The notes: generated from the sequence alone by a model not told the origin. A stretch of DNA of 64,000 nucleotides from an uncultured bacterium (GCA_903895695.1 CAITUY010000022.1:17890-81889), one strand, 5' to 3'; shown: positions 9,309 through 19,036, counted from the first letter of the stretch. Made by a program: numbers and translations.

Positions 9309-11438
9309 TCAGGCTTGGGTCTCGGGCACCGCGGCCGCCTCGGGGGCCTTGTCGCGGTCGGCCATTGCCTGGCGGCGGCTGAGCTTCACGCGGCCCTTCT
9401 CGTCGACGCCGATGCACTTGACCCACATCTGGTCGCCGACCTTGCAGACGTCTTCCACGGTGCGAACGTGGCAGTCGGCCAGTTCGCTGATGTGGACGAG
9501 TCCGTCGCGGCCGGGGAAGATCTCGACAAAGCACCCGAACTTGGTGATGCCCACCACGGTGCCGTTGTAGATGGCGCCTTCCTCGGGCTCGGCCGTGATC
9601 ATGCTGATCTCGCGCACGGCGATCTTGAGGCCCTCGATATTGGCGCTGAACACCTTCACGGTGCCGTCATCCTCGATATCGATCTGCGTGCCGCTGATCT
9701 CGGTGATGCGGCGGATGTTCTTGCCGCCGGGGCCGATGAGCTCGCCGATCTTGTCCGGCGGGATCTTCAGCGTCTCGATGCGCGGCGCATACGGCGACAT
9801 TTCGGATCGCGGCGCGGCGAGCACGGTCTGCATGTACTCCAGAATGTGGAGACGGGCGATGCGGCACTTCTCGAATGTCTCCGTGACCACAGGCCACGGC
9901 AAGCCTCGGATCTTGAGGTCCAGCTGGAAGCCGGTGATGCCGTCACGCGTGCCGGCGACCTTGAAGTCCATGTCGCCGCAGTGATCCTCGTCGCCGAGGA
10001 TGTCGACCACGGTGCAGGTCTTGCCCGCGCCGGTGAACAACCCGCAGGAGATGCCGGCCACCGGCTTCTGGATCGGAATGCCGGCATCCATTAGGGCCAG
10101 CGTCCCAACGCAGATGCTGGCCATGGAGGTCGAGCCGTTGGAGCCCATGACATCCGAGACCAACCGTACGGTGTAGGGGTAATCCTTGGGCATGACGCGT
10201 TCGATCGAGCGCTCGGCGAGCGCGCCGTGGCCGATTTCGCGGCGGCCGGGCGAGCCCATGCGACCCGTTTCACCCACGCTGTACGGCGGGAAGTTATAGT
10301 GCAGCATGAACGACTTCGAGGTCGCGCCGCCCGCGATGGCGTCCATATCCTGGGCGTCGCCGCTCGTGCCGAGGGTCACCGTGCCCAGGGCTTGCGTCTC
10401 GCCGCGCCCGAAGAAGGCGGAGCCGTGGACGCGGGGGAGCACGCCGACCTTGCCTTGGAGCGGGCGAACCGCGTCAAAGCTTCGGCCGTCGATGCGCTTG
10501 CCGTTCTCCAACACGTTCCGGCGGACGCATTCGATGCCCAGTTCGTCGGACGTGGCGCGGTACTGTTCCGCGGTCATGGCGGGGAACTTCTCGAGGAGTT
10601 TGGCCTTGAGGTCCTGCGTGGCTTTCGCCACGGCTTCGCGGCGCGCCAGTTTGCCGGGGATCAGGTAGGCCTGCCGGAGCGTGGCGCCGACGAGATCACG
10701 GGCTGCGTTGAGCAGAGCGTGATCGGCGGCCGGATCGGCCACGACCTTGTCGGGCAAGCCGAGCTTGCGTCGCAGTTCGAGCTGGGCGGCAATCAACTTG
10801 CGGCATTCCGCGTGCGCGAACTGCATGGCGGCCACGAGGTCGGCCTCCTGGAGTTCGTCGCAGCCGCCCTCGATCATGACCGGCATGTCCTGATTTCCGG
10901 CGTAGATGAGGTCGAGATCGCTTTCCTCGGATTCCTTGATCGTGGGGTTGGCCACGAATTTTCCGGCAATGCGGCCCACGCGCAAGCCGCCGATTGGCCC
11001 CATGAAGGGCAGATCGGAGAGCGTCAGCGCGGCGCTGGCGGCCAGGATCGAGAGGCTGTCGCAATCGTTCTCGCCATCGGCGGACAGGAGCGTCTGGACG
11101 ATCTGAACGTCATTCCGGTAGCCGTCGGCGAAGAGCGCGCGGATCGGGCGATCCGTGAAGCGCGCCGTTAGGATTTCCTTCTCCGACGGGCGGCCTTCGC
11201 GCTTGAAGAATCCGCCCGGGAACTTGCCGGCTGCGGAGAACTTCTCGCGGTACTCAACCTGCAGCGGGAAGTAGTCGATGCCGTCGCGGGGCGCGGAAGC
11301 CGCGGTGGCGGTCGAGAGCAGGATCGTGTCGCCTTGACGGACGGTTACGGCGCCATTGGCCTGGAGGGCGAGGAGCCCCGTTTCAATAGTCAGCAGTTTA
11401 TCGCCGACCTGTACTTGGACGGATACGGGATCGTTCAT
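9309..11438 (-). CDS. pnp: Polyribonucleotide nucleotidyltransferase (PNPase)
   Basis: A 709-residue PNPase, the usual size of about 700. It degrades RNA 3'-5' phosphorolytically and acts in mRNA turnover, often in a degradosome. Two RNase PH-like cores are present: the first starts near [20 protein letters not shown], the second contains the phosphate-binding [18 protein letters not shown] and [23 protein letters not shown] domain ([20 protein letters not shown], about 560-600) and an S1 domain ([20 protein letters not shown] to the HISEL-type motif) follow, and the tail is short. Start set at ATG 11438 ([20 protein letters not shown]), because the N-terminal 17 residues of the longer frame begin at a TTG and are unlike the family. 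It is the last gene of the nusA operon, 93 bp after rpsO. Confidence 0.97.
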   Translation of the reverse strand: MNDPVSVQVQVGDKLLTIETGLLALQANGAVTVRQGDTILLSTATAASAPRDGIDYFPLQVEYREKFSAAGKFPGGFFKREGRPSEKEILTARFTDRPIRALFADGYRNDVQIVQTLLSADGENDCDSLSILAASAALTLSDLPFMGPIGGLRVGRIAGKFVANPTIKESEESDLDLIYAGNQDMPVMIEGGCDELQEADLVAAMQFAHAECRKLIAAQLELRRKLGLPDKVVADPAADHALLNAARDLVGATLRQAYLIPGKLARREAVAKATQDLKAKLLEKFPAMTAEQYRATSDELGIECVRRNVLENGKRIDGRSFDAVRPLQGKVGVLPRVHGSAFFGRGETQALGTVTLGTSGDAQDMDAIAGGATSKSFMLHYNFPPYSVGETGRMGSPGRREIGHGALAERSIERVMPKDYPYTVRLVSDVMGSNGSTSMASICVGTLALMDAGIPIQKPVAGISCGLFTGAGKTCTVVDILGDEDHCGDMDFKVAGTRDGITGFQLDLKIRGLPWPVVTETFEKCRIARLHILEYMQTVLAAPRSEMSPYAPRIETLKIPPDKIGELIGPGGKNIRRITEISGTQIDIEDDGTVKVFSANIEGLKIAVREISMITAEPEEGAIYNGTVVGITKFGCFVEIFPGRDGLVHISELADCHVRTVEDVCKVGDQMWVKCIGVDEKGRVKLSRRQAMADRDKAPEAAAVPETQA

Positions 11439-11477
11439 GGGTGTGAGGGGGGAGGAATGCGGGCGACGAAGAAACCC

Positions 11478-11496
11478 CTTGTGATGCAATCACAAG
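11478..11496 (-). promoter_or_regulatory. rpsO-pnp intergenic hairpin
   Basis: CTTGTGAT and ATCACAAG form a perfect 8-bp stem with a 3-nt loop in the 93-bp gap between rpsO and pnp. In Escherichia coli the same interval carries an RNase III-processed hairpin through which PNPase represses its own translation. This short stem could play a comparable processing role, but no sequence homology is implied and it lacks a T-run, so it is not a terminator. Confidence 0.35.
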
Positions 11497-11531
11497 CAGA
11501 CGGGCGTCCCGAAGCCGCGTATCCCGCCGGC

Positions 11532-11795
11532 TTAGCGGCGGAGTTTCAAACGCTTAATAATGTCCTGATAGCGGGCTTCGTCCGTGCTCTTGACGTAGTT
11601 GAGCAGTCGGCGCCGCGCGCTAACCATCTTCAGAAGACCGTAGCGCGAGCTATGGTCCTTCTTGTGGAGCTTGAGGTGCTCCGTGAGTTCTTCGATGCGG
11701 CGCGACAGGAGGGCAATCTGCACCTCCGAGGAACCGGTGTCCTTTTCGTGGCGCTGAAACTCATTCCGAATCGTGCTTTTAACTTGAGGGTCCAT
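11532..11795 (-). CDS. rpsO: 30S ribosomal protein S15
   Basis: An 87-residue S15 (family usually 88-89). The protein binds the central domain of 16S rRNA early in 30S assembly. The characteristic helical core is complete: [40 protein letters not shown] and [17 protein letters not shown]. The start at ATG 11795 gives [13 protein letters not shown], the expected N-terminus. It lies between ribF (27 bp upstream) and pnp, as in many bacteria. Confidence 0.97.
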   Translation of the reverse strand: MDPQVKSTIRNEFQRHEKDTGSSEVQIALLSRRIEELTEHLKLHKKDHSSRYGLLKMVSARRRLLNYVKSTDEARYQDIIKRLKLRR

Positions 11796-11822
11796 ACTCG
11801 CCTGAGCCCTATCCCCTTTCCT

Positions 11823-12830
11823 TTATCTCTTCTTCTTTTTGTTTTGGACTATACTGTCGGGGTACCATGCCTGTAAAGCCTTGTTCCATTCTTTTTGCGC
11901 GGCCGGTGCGCGCAGCGTGCGGCGTGCGGCGTCGACGTCGCGTTCGATCTGCCGCACCAGTGCGTTCAGGGTCGCGAAGCGGCGTTCGGCGCGCAGGAAG
12001 GCGATGAAGAAAACCTCGATGTGCCGGCGATACAACTGCAGGCGGGCATCCATGACGTGCAGTTCCAGCAGCGGGGCCGGCGCCTGGGCGACCGTGGGAT
12101 GGACGCCGAAGTTGACGATGCCTTCATAGGCTTTGCCGGCGATCAGGGCCTGCACGGCATAGATGCCGACCGGGGGGCTCACCTCATTGTGCGGGTCGAG
12201 GTTGGCCGTGGGATAGCCGAGTTCGCGGCCGATGCGGTTGCCGCGCACCACGGTGCCGAGAATGCTGAATGGGCGGCCCAGCAACCGGCGGGCGAGGCCA
12301 AGGCGGCCGGCGGCGATCGCTTCGCGGATGCGGGTGCTGGAGACTGCGACCCCCGCGTGGCGGACGGGCGGTACCCGGGTGAGCCCGATGCCGCGGGTCT
12401 TCGCCCAGGCGGCCAGCATGGCGGTATCGCCGCGGCCGAATCGGCCGAAGCGCCAATCTTCGCCCACGAAGATGTGCGCCAGGGTCGGGGCGGCTCGCTC
12501 CAGGCGGCGCAGGAATGCCTCGGGCTCCAAGGCCGCGAACCGCCGGGTGAAGGGGATCAACAGGCAGCCGTCCACCCCGAGGCGGCCCATGAGTTCCACC
12601 TTGTGGGCTGTGGAGGTCAACAGCAGGGGCGCAATCTCCGGCTTGAGCACCTTGAGAGGGTGCGTGTGGAAGGTCATGGCCCACGTCTCGCCGCCCATGG
12701 CCGTCGCCGCGGCTTCGGCGCGTCGCAGCACCGCCTGATGACCCGCATGGACCCCATCGAAGAAGCCGGCCGCCAGACAGATAGGCTTTTTGACGGTGCG
12801 CAGCCCCGTCATGGTGCGGATGATCTTCAT
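11823..12830 (-). CDS. ribF: Bifunctional riboflavin kinase / FAD synthetase
   Basis: A 335-residue cytoplasmic enzyme converting riboflavin to FMN and then FAD. The N-terminal nucleotidyltransferase domain has AAGFFDGVHAGHQAVL (the GxFDGxHxGH motif), MTFHTHPLKVLKP and SSTRIREAIAAG (ISSTxIR motif). The C-terminal riboflavin kinase domain has RGNRIGRELGYPTANLDPHN (GxPTANL motif) and AYEGIVNFGVHPT. Start chosen at ATG 12830, 5 bp after the truB stop; the longer frame is antisense-like Arg-rich sequence. It belongs to the nusA-pnp operon. No flavin-specific regulation is visible. Confidence 0.95.
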   Translation of the reverse strand: MKIIRTMTGLRTVKKPICLAAGFFDGVHAGHQAVLRRAEAAATAMGGETWAMTFHTHPLKVLKPEIAPLLLTSTAHKVELMGRLGVDGCLLIPFTRRFAALEPEAFLRRLERAAPTLAHIFVGEDWRFGRFGRGDTAMLAAWAKTRGIGLTRVPPVRHAGVAVSSTRIREAIAAGRLGLARRLLGRPFSILGTVVRGNRIGRELGYPTANLDPHNEVSPPVGIYAVQALIAGKAYEGIVNFGVHPTVAQAPAPLLELHVMDARLQLYRRHIEVFFIAFLRAERRFATLNALVRQIERDVDAARRTLRAPAAQKEWNKALQAWYPDSIVQNKKKKR

Positions 12831-12835
12831 CGGCC

Positions 12836-13562
12836 TCAGCCTTCGCCGGGGCCGCCGGCAACGGCATGCATGGGAATGACCACGTCCATGAGCTGGAGCG
12901 TCTCGCGCTGCAGCAGCGCATCCAACGGCGTGGCCTGGAGCACGGAGTACCCGCAGGATTCGGTCCGGCGCAACTGCTCCAGATGGGCGCCCACCCCGAG
13001 CTGTTCGCCGACATCGTGGCAAATGGTCCTGACATAGGTGCCCTTGGTGCAGCGCAGCACGAAAGACGCCCGGGGCGGCGTGAACTCCAGCAACCGGAAT
13101 TCGTAGATGTGAATAAGCCGCGGGGCGCGCTCCACTTCCTGCCCCTTGCGGGCCAGCTTATACAGGGGCACGCCGGCTTGCTTGATCGCCGACACCATGG
13201 GCGGCGTCTGGTACAGGTCGCCCGCGAACGGCGCCATCGCGCCCAGCAACTGCTCGCGCGTAACGCCGGAGGGGATCGGCCTCGCGAAGGACCGCGCCAT
13301 CGGCGTCCTGCGAGTCGGTCGTGACGCCCAGTTTCAGGGTCCCCTCGTAGGTCTTGTCCGACGACATGAAGCGCGCCGAGAGCCGGGTGCCGCGCCCCAG
13401 CATGATGATGAGCAGGCCGGTGGCGGCGGGGTCGAGCGTGCCGCCGTGGCCCACCTTCTTGAAATGGAAGTGACGGCGGATACGGGCGACAACGTCGTGG
13501 GACGTCAGGCCGGCAGGCTTGTCGACGAGTATGATACCGTCAAACGGGTCGGTCGGATTCAT
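12836..13562 (-). pseudogene. truB: tRNA pseudouridine(55) synthase TruB, split by a single-base frameshift
   Basis: TruB makes pseudouridine 55 in the tRNA T-loop. The N-terminal part (from ATG 13562) reads [20 protein letters not shown], the catalytic [20 protein letters not shown] with its Asp, and [20 protein letters not shown], then runs out of family similarity near 13280. The second half continues in the next frame ([55 protein letters not shown]) to the stop at 12836. Removing one base near 13278-13285 (for example one G of GAGGCC) restores a continuous protein of about 241 residues. Both halves are well conserved, so the lesion is recent, a sequencing or assembly error, or a programmed shift. 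The gene sits normally between rbfA (23-bp overlap) and ribF. Confidence 0.85.
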
Positions 13563-13953
13563 CGGGCTCGGGATCCTCGGGGGCTGGCGGCGAACCGTCG
13601 GGATCGGTCGGCGGCAGGGTGGAGAGAAGCGACAGAATGCGGTCGCCTGTTTCCAGCGACCGGTCGAGTTCGAACTGCAGGCGCGGGGTATACTTCAGGA
13701 CGACCACCTTGGCGATCTCCTCCTGAATGGCGGCGTGCAGGGACTGAAGATGGTGGAGCACGCGGCGGTGCATCGCCTCGTCGCCCCGCACCGAGACCAG
13801 AACCCGGGCATGCCGCAGGTTGTCGCTGGCGATGACGTGCGTGACCGTCACGGCGGCCAGGTCCACGACCGAGCGATCTGTGACACGAAACAGGATTCCG
13901 CCGATCTCGCGGCGGAGCAACTCGTTCACGCGGGTAAGGCGGTCGACCTTCAT
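13540..13953 (-). CDS. rbfA: 30S ribosome-binding factor A
   Basis: A 137-residue cold-shock/ribosome maturation factor that binds the 30S subunit and helps 16S rRNA 5'-end maturation. Start chosen at ATG 13953 ([20 protein letters not shown]), the canonical N-terminus. The KH-like fold region contains [20 protein letters not shown] and [20 protein letters not shown], both typical. The C-terminus is an acidic, proline-rich tail. It lies 19 bp after infB and overlaps truB by 23 bp, indicating tight coupling in the operon. Confidence 0.93.
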   Translation of the reverse strand: MKVDRLTRVNELLRREIGGILFRVTDRSVVDLAAVTVTHVIASDNLRHARVLVSVRGDEAMHRRVLHHLQSLHAAIQEEIAKVVVLKYTPRLQFELDRSLETGDRILSLLSTLPPTDPDGSPPAPEDPEPDESDRPV

Positions 13954-13972
13954 GGCAGGCACCCCGGGACCG

Positions 13973-16033
13973 TTACAGGGTTTGGGCAATACGCTCGATT
14001 TCGTAGAACTCGAGAACGTCGCCCTCGGCAAACGTCGAGAAGTTGTCGAGGCGGATGCCGCATTCCTGGCCTTCGCGCACCTCGGCGGCATCGTTTTGGA
14101 ATCGGCGCAGCGAATTCACGCCGCCTTCGAACAGAACGCTGCCCGCGCGCTTGACGCGCACCTTGAATTTCGGCGTCACGCGGCCATCGGTGACCATGCA
14201 GCCCGCAATGGTGCCGCCCTTGGAGATCTCGAAGACCTGCCTGACCTCGGCGTGGCCCGCAATCTTTTCCTTGAAGATCGGCGTCAACAGGCCGGCCATG
14301 GCTTCGCGGACCTGATCGAGCAATTCGTAGATGATGCTGTGCAGCCGGATCTCCACGCCTTCCTGCTTGGCCAGCTTGATGGCGGCCTCGTCCACGGAGA
14401 CATGGAACCCGATGATGACGGCGTCCGACGCGCTGGCCAGCAGGATATCGTTGGCCGAGACATTGCCGACCGCGCACATCAGGATGTTGATGCTGACCTT
14501 GTCGCTGGCGATCTGCTTGAGCGAGTGCTCGATGGCTTCGATCGACCCCTGCACGTCGCCCTTGATGATGAGCTTCAGCTCGACGAGCTCGGAGGATTCC
14601 TTGAGCCGCTCGAAGAGGCTGCCCAGGGACGCGCGCTTGGGCGTCGAGAGCGAGGCGGCCTTGATCTCGGCCTGGCGCGCTTCGGCAACCACCCGCGCCT
14701 GCTTCTCGTTCGCACAAACCTCGAAGGCCGCCCCGGCCTCCGGGACGCCCGGAAGCCCAAGACATTTCACGGGCATGGACGGCCCGGCCGACTTGACTTT
14801 GACGCCGTGGTCGTCGATGAGGGCCCGGACCCGGCCGACATGAGGCCCGCACATCAGCACGTCGCCCAGCTTGAGCGTTCCGTCGGTGATCAGGATATTC
14901 GCGGTCGGGCCCATGCCCGACTCGAGCTGGGCCTCGATGACGAACCCCTTGGCCGGCAGGCTCGCGTTGGCCCTGAGTTCCATCATTTCGGCCTGCAGGA
15001 GGATCATGTCGAGCAGTTCGGGGACGCCTTGTCCGGTCAGCGCGCTGACCGGGACGCAGATGGTGGTTCCGCCCCAATCCTCGGGCGTCAGTTCGATGCC
15101 CGCGAGCTGCTTCTTGACGCGGTCGATATTGGCCGTAGGCAGATCGATCTTATTCAAGGCGATCATGATTTGGACGCCCGCCGCCTTGGCGTGTTTGATC
15201 GCCTCCTGTGTCTGGGGCATGATGCCGTCGCCCGCGTCGATCACGATGATCGCAATATCCGTCATCTGCGCGCCCCGGGCGCGCATGGCGGTGAAAGCTT
15301 CATGGCCGGGCGTGTCGAGGAAGGTGACGCTCTTTTCCTTCACCTTGACGGTTGCCGCACCGATGTGCTGCGTAATGCCGCCGGCTTCGCCCTTGGCCAC
15401 CTGCGTGTTGCGGATGCGATCGAGCAGGGACGTCTTGCCGTGGTCGACATGACCGAGCACCGCCACGATCGGCGGGCGGGAAGTGGCCTGAAGAGGTTTG
15501 GCGACTTCAGCTACCGGTTTTTCCTTCTTTTTGGGTGGAGGAGGGGGCTCGGGCTTCTTCTCACGTTCCACCTTGAACCCGTGCTTTTCGGCCACCCGGG
15601 CGCAGTCCTTGATATCGATGTGTTCGCTGATCGACGCCAGGACGTTCAGGCGCATGAGTTCGGCGATGAGCTGGTTCGGGCGCACGCCGAGGATCAGGGC
15701 CAGATCGCGCACCGTGATGGGGCCCTTCAAATGAATGGTCTTGCCGTCGATCGTCGCGCCCGGGACCACAGGCCCGGCCGGCGCGGCGGGTTCCGGTGCC
15801 GACACGGCGGCCGGGGCCGCCGCAGCGGGGGCTGCTGCCGCCGGGACTGGAGCTGGAGTCGCCGGAGCCGCGGCTGCCGCCGCGGGCTTGGCGAAAGACG
15901 CCTTGACCTTCGCGACGGTCTCGGCGTCGAGCGCACCGATGGCCTGCCTGCCGGGGAAACCCAGAGCCGTCAGACGGTCGAGCACCTCTTTGTTCGTGAG
16001 ACCCAGTTCCTTGGCTAATTCGTGGACTCTCAT
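13973..16033 (-). CDS. infB: Translation initiation factor IF-2
   Basis: A 686-residue IF-2, which delivers initiator tRNA to the 30S subunit and promotes subunit joining with GTP. The N-terminus has an IF2_N motif (MRVHELAKELGLTNKEVLDR), an Ala/Pro-rich linker (about 55-95), and a second IF2_N repeat (TVRDLALILGVRPNQLIAEL). The GTPase domain shows VLGHVDHGKTSLLDRI (G1), TFLDTPGHEAF (G3) and ALNKIDLP (G4). Domains II-IV follow to the C-terminal SVLFEGGVNSLRRF. The linker is short, so the protein is smaller than the roughly 890 residues of enterobacterial IF-2. Its ATG overlaps the nusA stop by 4 bp. Confidence 0.97.
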   Translation of the reverse strand: MRVHELAKELGLTNKEVLDRLTALGFPGRQAIGALDAETVAKVKASFAKPAAAAAAPATPAPVPAAAAPAAAAPAAVSAPEPAAPAGPVVPGATIDGKTIHLKGPITVRDLALILGVRPNQLIAELMRLNVLASISEHIDIKDCARVAEKHGFKVEREKKPEPPPPPKKKEKPVAEVAKPLQATSRPPIVAVLGHVDHGKTSLLDRIRNTQVAKGEAGGITQHIGAATVKVKEKSVTFLDTPGHEAFTAMRARGAQMTDIAIIVIDAGDGIMPQTQEAIKHAKAAGVQIMIALNKIDLPTANIDRVKKQLAGIELTPEDWGGTTICVPVSALTGQGVPELLDMILLQAEMMELRANASLPAKGFVIEAQLESGMGPTANILITDGTLKLGDVLMCGPHVGRVRALIDDHGVKVKSAGPSMPVKCLGLPGVPEAGAAFEVCANEKQARVVAEARQAEIKAASLSTPKRASLGSLFERLKESSELVELKLIIKGDVQGSIEAIEHSLKQIASDKVSINILMCAVGNVSANDILLASASDAVIIGFHVSVDEAAIKLAKQEGVEIRLHSIIYELLDQVREAMAGLLTPIFKEKIAGHAEVRQVFEISKGGTIAGCMVTDGRVTPKFKVRVKRAGSVLFEGGVNSLRRFQNDAAEVREGQECGIRLDNFSTFAEGDVLEFYEIERIAQTL

Positions 16034-17304
16034 GCGGTCCCTTCGGTCTTCTCAACGTCGCGCGGTTGCGCGGCCGCCGCTGCTTCGTAGATGGCTTGTG
16101 CGGTGGTGGCATCGAACTCGCCGGTGGCCTCCAGGTCGGCCACCTCCGCCGCCAGGATACCCTCGATATTCAGGAAGCCGGCGTTCACCAGTTTCTTGGC
16201 ATTTTCCTGCCCAATGCCCGGCACCTGGCCGAGACTCTCGATGGCGCGCGCGACCTTCTCTTCGAAGGTGACGTTGCCTTCTTCCTTCTGGACGTCGATC
16301 TTCCAGCCGATGAGTTTGGAGGTCAGGCGCACGTTCTGGCCGCGCTTCCCGATCGCCAGCGACAACTGGTCGGCCTCGGTGGTCACGTGCACCACCCTGG
16401 GCTTGTCCGGATCGATCTCCACCTTGCTCAATTTGGCGGGGGAGAGCGCGTTGGTGACGTAAGTCTTCACGTCATCGCTCCAGCGGACGATATCGATCTT
16501 CTCGCCGGACAGTTCGCGCACGATGTTTTTGACGCGCACGCCGCGCATGCCGACGCAGGCGCCCACGGGGTCCACTTTTCCGTCATGCGAGACCACGGCA
16601 ATTTTCGAGCGGTACCCGGCTTCGCGGGCTATCCCCTTGATCTCGACGGTCTTGTCGGAGATCTCGGCAACTTCCAGTTCGAACAGGCGCCGGATGAAAT
16701 CGGGGTGGCTGCGGGAGAGGATAACGCTCGGACCGGCCGCATTATCCTGCACGGCCACGATCAGGGCGCGGATCTGGTCGCCGACCTGATAGATCTCGGT
16801 CGAGATACGCTCCTTGGACGGCATAATGGCCTCGGCCCGGCCGAGGTCGACGACGATATCGCTGCGCTCGAACCGCCGGATGGTGCCGCTGACAATGTCG
16901 CCCGACCGGTCGCGGTACTCTTCGAACACGATGTTCCGCTCGGCCTGGCGGATCTTCTGCATGATGGCCTGCTTGGCCGTCTGGGCCGCGATTCGACCGA
17001 AGTTCTGGGGCGTGACCTCAACTTCGACCTGATCGCCGAGCTGGGCCGTGGGGTTGATGCGGCGCGCTTCCTGAAGGGTGACATGGTTATGCTTGTCGGT
17101 GACCTTTTCCACCACGTCCACAGTGGCGAACGCCTTGATATCGCACGACTTGCGATCGATATGGATGCGGAGATTCCGGGCCGGCCCCACGCTCTTCCGC
17201 GAGGCCGAAAGCAGGGCGCTCTCGACCGTCTGGAGCAACGTCTCCCGGTCGATGCCGCGTTCCTTTTCGAGGTAACTCAAGACCGCAGACAGTTCACCGT
17301 TCAT
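16030..17304 (-). CDS. nusA: Transcription termination/antitermination factor NusA
   Basis: A 424-residue RNA polymerase-binding elongation factor. Start at ATG 17304 (MNGELSAVLSYLEKERGIDR). The N-terminal polymerase-binding domain is followed by an S1 domain (about 135-200, GDIVSGTIRRFERSDIVVDL), KH1 (GACVGMRGVRVKNIVRELSG, with IDIVRW) and KH2 (LAIGKRGQNVRLTSKLIGWK). A helix-hairpin-helix-like C-terminal region (SLGQVPGIGQENAKKL) replaces the acidic repeats of longer homologues. It is the first gene of the operon. The rimP gene that normally precedes nusA is absent here: the next sequence upstream is a 176-bp gap and a Nudix gene. Confidence 0.96.
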   Translation of the reverse strand: MNGELSAVLSYLEKERGIDRETLLQTVESALLSASRKSVGPARNLRIHIDRKSCDIKAFATVDVVEKVTDKHNHVTLQEARRINPTAQLGDQVEVEVTPQNFGRIAAQTAKQAIMQKIRQAERNIVFEEYRDRSGDIVSGTIRRFERSDIVVDLGRAEAIMPSKERISTEIYQVGDQIRALIVAVQDNAAGPSVILSRSHPDFIRRLFELEVAEISDKTVEIKGIAREAGYRSKIAVVSHDGKVDPVGACVGMRGVRVKNIVRELSGEKIDIVRWSDDVKTYVTNALSPAKLSKVEIDPDKPRVVHVTTEADQLSLAIGKRGQNVRLTSKLIGWKIDVQKEEGNVTFEEKVARAIESLGQVPGIGQENAKKLVNAGFLNIEGILAAEVADLEATGEFDATTAQAIYEAAAAAQPRDVEKTEGTA

Positions 17305-17354
17305 AGTACACCTGACTGAATCAACGCGTAACAACGGAGGGCGTTTATACTGAA

Positions 17355-17376
17355 AAGAGTGGGAAAACCCCACTCT
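17355..17376 (-). terminator. Probable terminator between the rfbB-Nudix pair and nusA
   Basis: AAGAGTGGG (17355-17363) and CCCACTCTT (right arm ending at 17377) form a 9-bp stem with a 4-5 nt loop. On the minus strand the stem ends in CTCTTTTC, a weak U-tract. It lies about 105 bp past the Nudix stop and 50 bp before nusA, so it probably ends the rfbB-Nudix transcript and leaves the nusA promoter between 17305 and 17350. Confidence 0.5.
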
Positions 17377-17480
17377 TCAGCGCCAGCGCTTTCCGTCAAA
17401 GGTAGGGACTATAGGGCTTGGCTCCGGGAGGGTCAAGCGGTTTCGCGGAGGAATGCGGACGCGTCCGGTTTCCCGGGGGA

Positions 17481-18011
17481 TCAGCAAGGTGTAATTTTGT
17501 GTAACGCCCACGCAGCCAATGTCTTGCCATCCGTGATAGCGCCGTCGCGGACCTGCTGTTCGAACGCTTCGGGCGTCAGCCGCTCGAGGACGATGCGTTC
17601 GTCGCGATCGGTTCGCTGCGCGGCTGGAGCCGGGGCGAGTTCGGCCCGGAACAGGTGGATGATCTCATCGGTGTAACCCGGGGTGGGGTAGAGGGTTCCG
17701 AGAGGGCTCAGGGACCGGACGGTATACCCGGTTTCCTCCAGGACCTCGCGCGCGGCGCACTGGGCCGGCGTCTCGCCGCGTTCCAGGCAGCCGGCGATGA
17801 TTTCGACGAGTTCGCGTTCGACCGGCTTACGAAACTGGCGCACGAAGACGAAGCGGCCGTCCGGGGCCCTGGCCAGCACGGCGGCGGCACCGGGGTGGCG
17901 GACGACCTCGCGGCGGGCGCGCACGCCCGGCTCAAGTTCGACCTCGAGTACGTCGAGCGTGAGGAGGCGCCCGGAAAACACCCGCTCGGTCGATAGGGTC
18001 TTTTCGATCAT
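17481..18011 (-). CDS. Nudix hydrolase, ADP-ribose pyrophosphatase type
   Basis: A 176-residue cytoplasmic hydrolase. The Nudix box is complete: G-x5-E-x7-REVLEETGY in GCLERGETPAQCAAREVLEE (about residues 73-95), coordinating Mg2+ for cleavage of a nucleoside diphosphate-linked substrate. The preceding GVRARREVVRHPGAAAVLA and FVRQFRKPVERELVEI segments, and the downstream PTPGYTDEIIHLF, match ADP-ribose diphosphatase (NudF-like) members. The ATG overlaps the rfbB stop by 4 bp, so the two are translationally coupled. ADP-sugar or dTDP-sugar activity cannot be told apart from sequence. Confidence 0.88.
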   Translation of the reverse strand: MIEKTLSTERVFSGRLLTLDVLEVELEPGVRARREVVRHPGAAAVLARAPDGRFVFVRQFRKPVERELVEIIAGCLERGETPAQCAAREVLEETGYTVRSLSPLGTLYPTPGYTDEIIHLFRAELAPAPAAQRTDRDERIVLERLTPEAFEQQVRDGAITDGKTLAAWALHKITPC

Positions 18012-19036
18012 GGGGCTTTCCGGTCGCGCCAGCCGTAGAGCGTGTCATAGGCCTTGCGGTACTCGCCGCTCCGGACCCGCTCCCACCAGGCGCGATTCTG
18101 GACGTACCAGTCCACGGTGGCGCGCAGGGCGTCGTCGAACGGGTGGGCGGGTCGCCAGCCGAGCGTGCGCTGGAGCTTGGCGCTGTCCATGGCGTACCGG
18201 CGGTCGTGACCGGGCCGGTCTTTGACGTACTCGATCAGGCTCTCCGGCTTGTCGAGCAGGGCGAGAATGCGCTTCACGATCTGGAGGTTGGGGACATCGT
18301 AGCCGGCGCCGATGTTGTAGACCTCTCCCGCCGCGCCCTGCCGCAGCGCGACATCGATTCCCGCGCAGTGGTCGAGCACATAGATCCAGTCCCGCACGTG
18401 CAGGCCGTCCCCGTAAACGGGCAAACGTTCGTTGGCCAGCGCCTTGGCGATCATGAGCGGGATCAGTTTCTCGGGGAACTGGAAGGGGCCGAAGTTGTTC
18501 GAGCAGCGCGTGATGACGATGTCGAGGCCGTGCGAATGGCCGGCGGCGCGGACCAGGCAGTCGGCGCCGGCCTTGGTGGCGGCATAGGGGTTGTTCGGCT
18601 GCAAGGGCGTCTGTTCGGTGAACTGCCCCTCCGGGCCCAGGCTGCCGTAAACCTCATCGGTCGAGACCTGCAGAAAGCGCCTGACGCCGCGTTTGCGGGC
18701 TGCGTCCAGGAGAAGCTGCGTCCCAAGGATATTGGTGCGGATGAACTCGCGGGGCCCCATGTGGAGGCTGCGGTCCACGTGGCTTTCCGCGGCGAAGTTG
18801 ACGACGGCGTCGAACGCGTGGGCGCGGAAGACGCGGGAGACGTCGCGCGACGAGGCAACGTCGCCCCTCACGAAGGTATGCCGGGGGTTGTCCTTGAGGT
18901 CGGCCAGGTTTTCCAGGTTGCCCGCGTAGGTCAGCTTGTCGAGGTTGACGATTTCATCGCCAGGGTGCTGCGCGAGCACCTGGCGGACGAAATTGCTGCC
19001 GATGAACCCGGCGCCGCCGGTGACCAGTAGTTTCAT
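18008..19036 (-). CDS. rfbB: dTDP-glucose 4,6-dehydratase
   Basis: A 342-residue short-chain dehydrogenase/reductase-type enzyme making dTDP-4-keto-6-deoxyglucose for rhamnose and related sugars. Start at ATG 19036 (MKLLVTGGAGFIGSNFVRQV), with the NAD-binding GxxGxxG motif. LDKLTYAGNLENLADL, FAAESHVDRSLHMGP and STDEVYGSLGPEGQF, the active-site YAATKAGADCLVRAA (YxxxK) and NNFGPFQFPEKLIPLMI follow in the family order. The longer frame upstream lacks family similarity. No rfbA, rfbC or rfbD lies nearby, so the rest of the pathway is elsewhere. It is divergent from the thiamine operon. Confidence 0.94.
   Translation of the reverse strand: MKLLVTGGAGFIGSNFVRQVLAQHPGDEIVNLDKLTYAGNLENLADLKDNPRHTFVRGDVASSRDVSRVFRAHAFDAVVNFAAESHVDRSLHMGPREFIRTNILGTQLLLDAARKRGVRRFLQVSTDEVYGSLGPEGQFTEQTPLQPNNPYAATKAGADCLVRAAGHSHGLDIVITRCSNNFGPFQFPEKLIPLMIAKALANERLPVYGDGLHVRDWIYVLDHCAGIDVALRQGAAGEVYNIGAGYDVPNLQIVKRILALLDKPESLIEYVKDRPGHDRRYAMDSAKLQRTLGWRPAHPFDDALRATVDWYVQNRAWWERVRSGEYRKAYDTLYGWRDRKAP

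Noticed and set aside
13820..16018. A 732-codon open frame antisense to infB
   Set aside because: IF-2 on the minus strand is certain; the antisense translation is a His/Asp/Arg/Gly-rich composition artefact.
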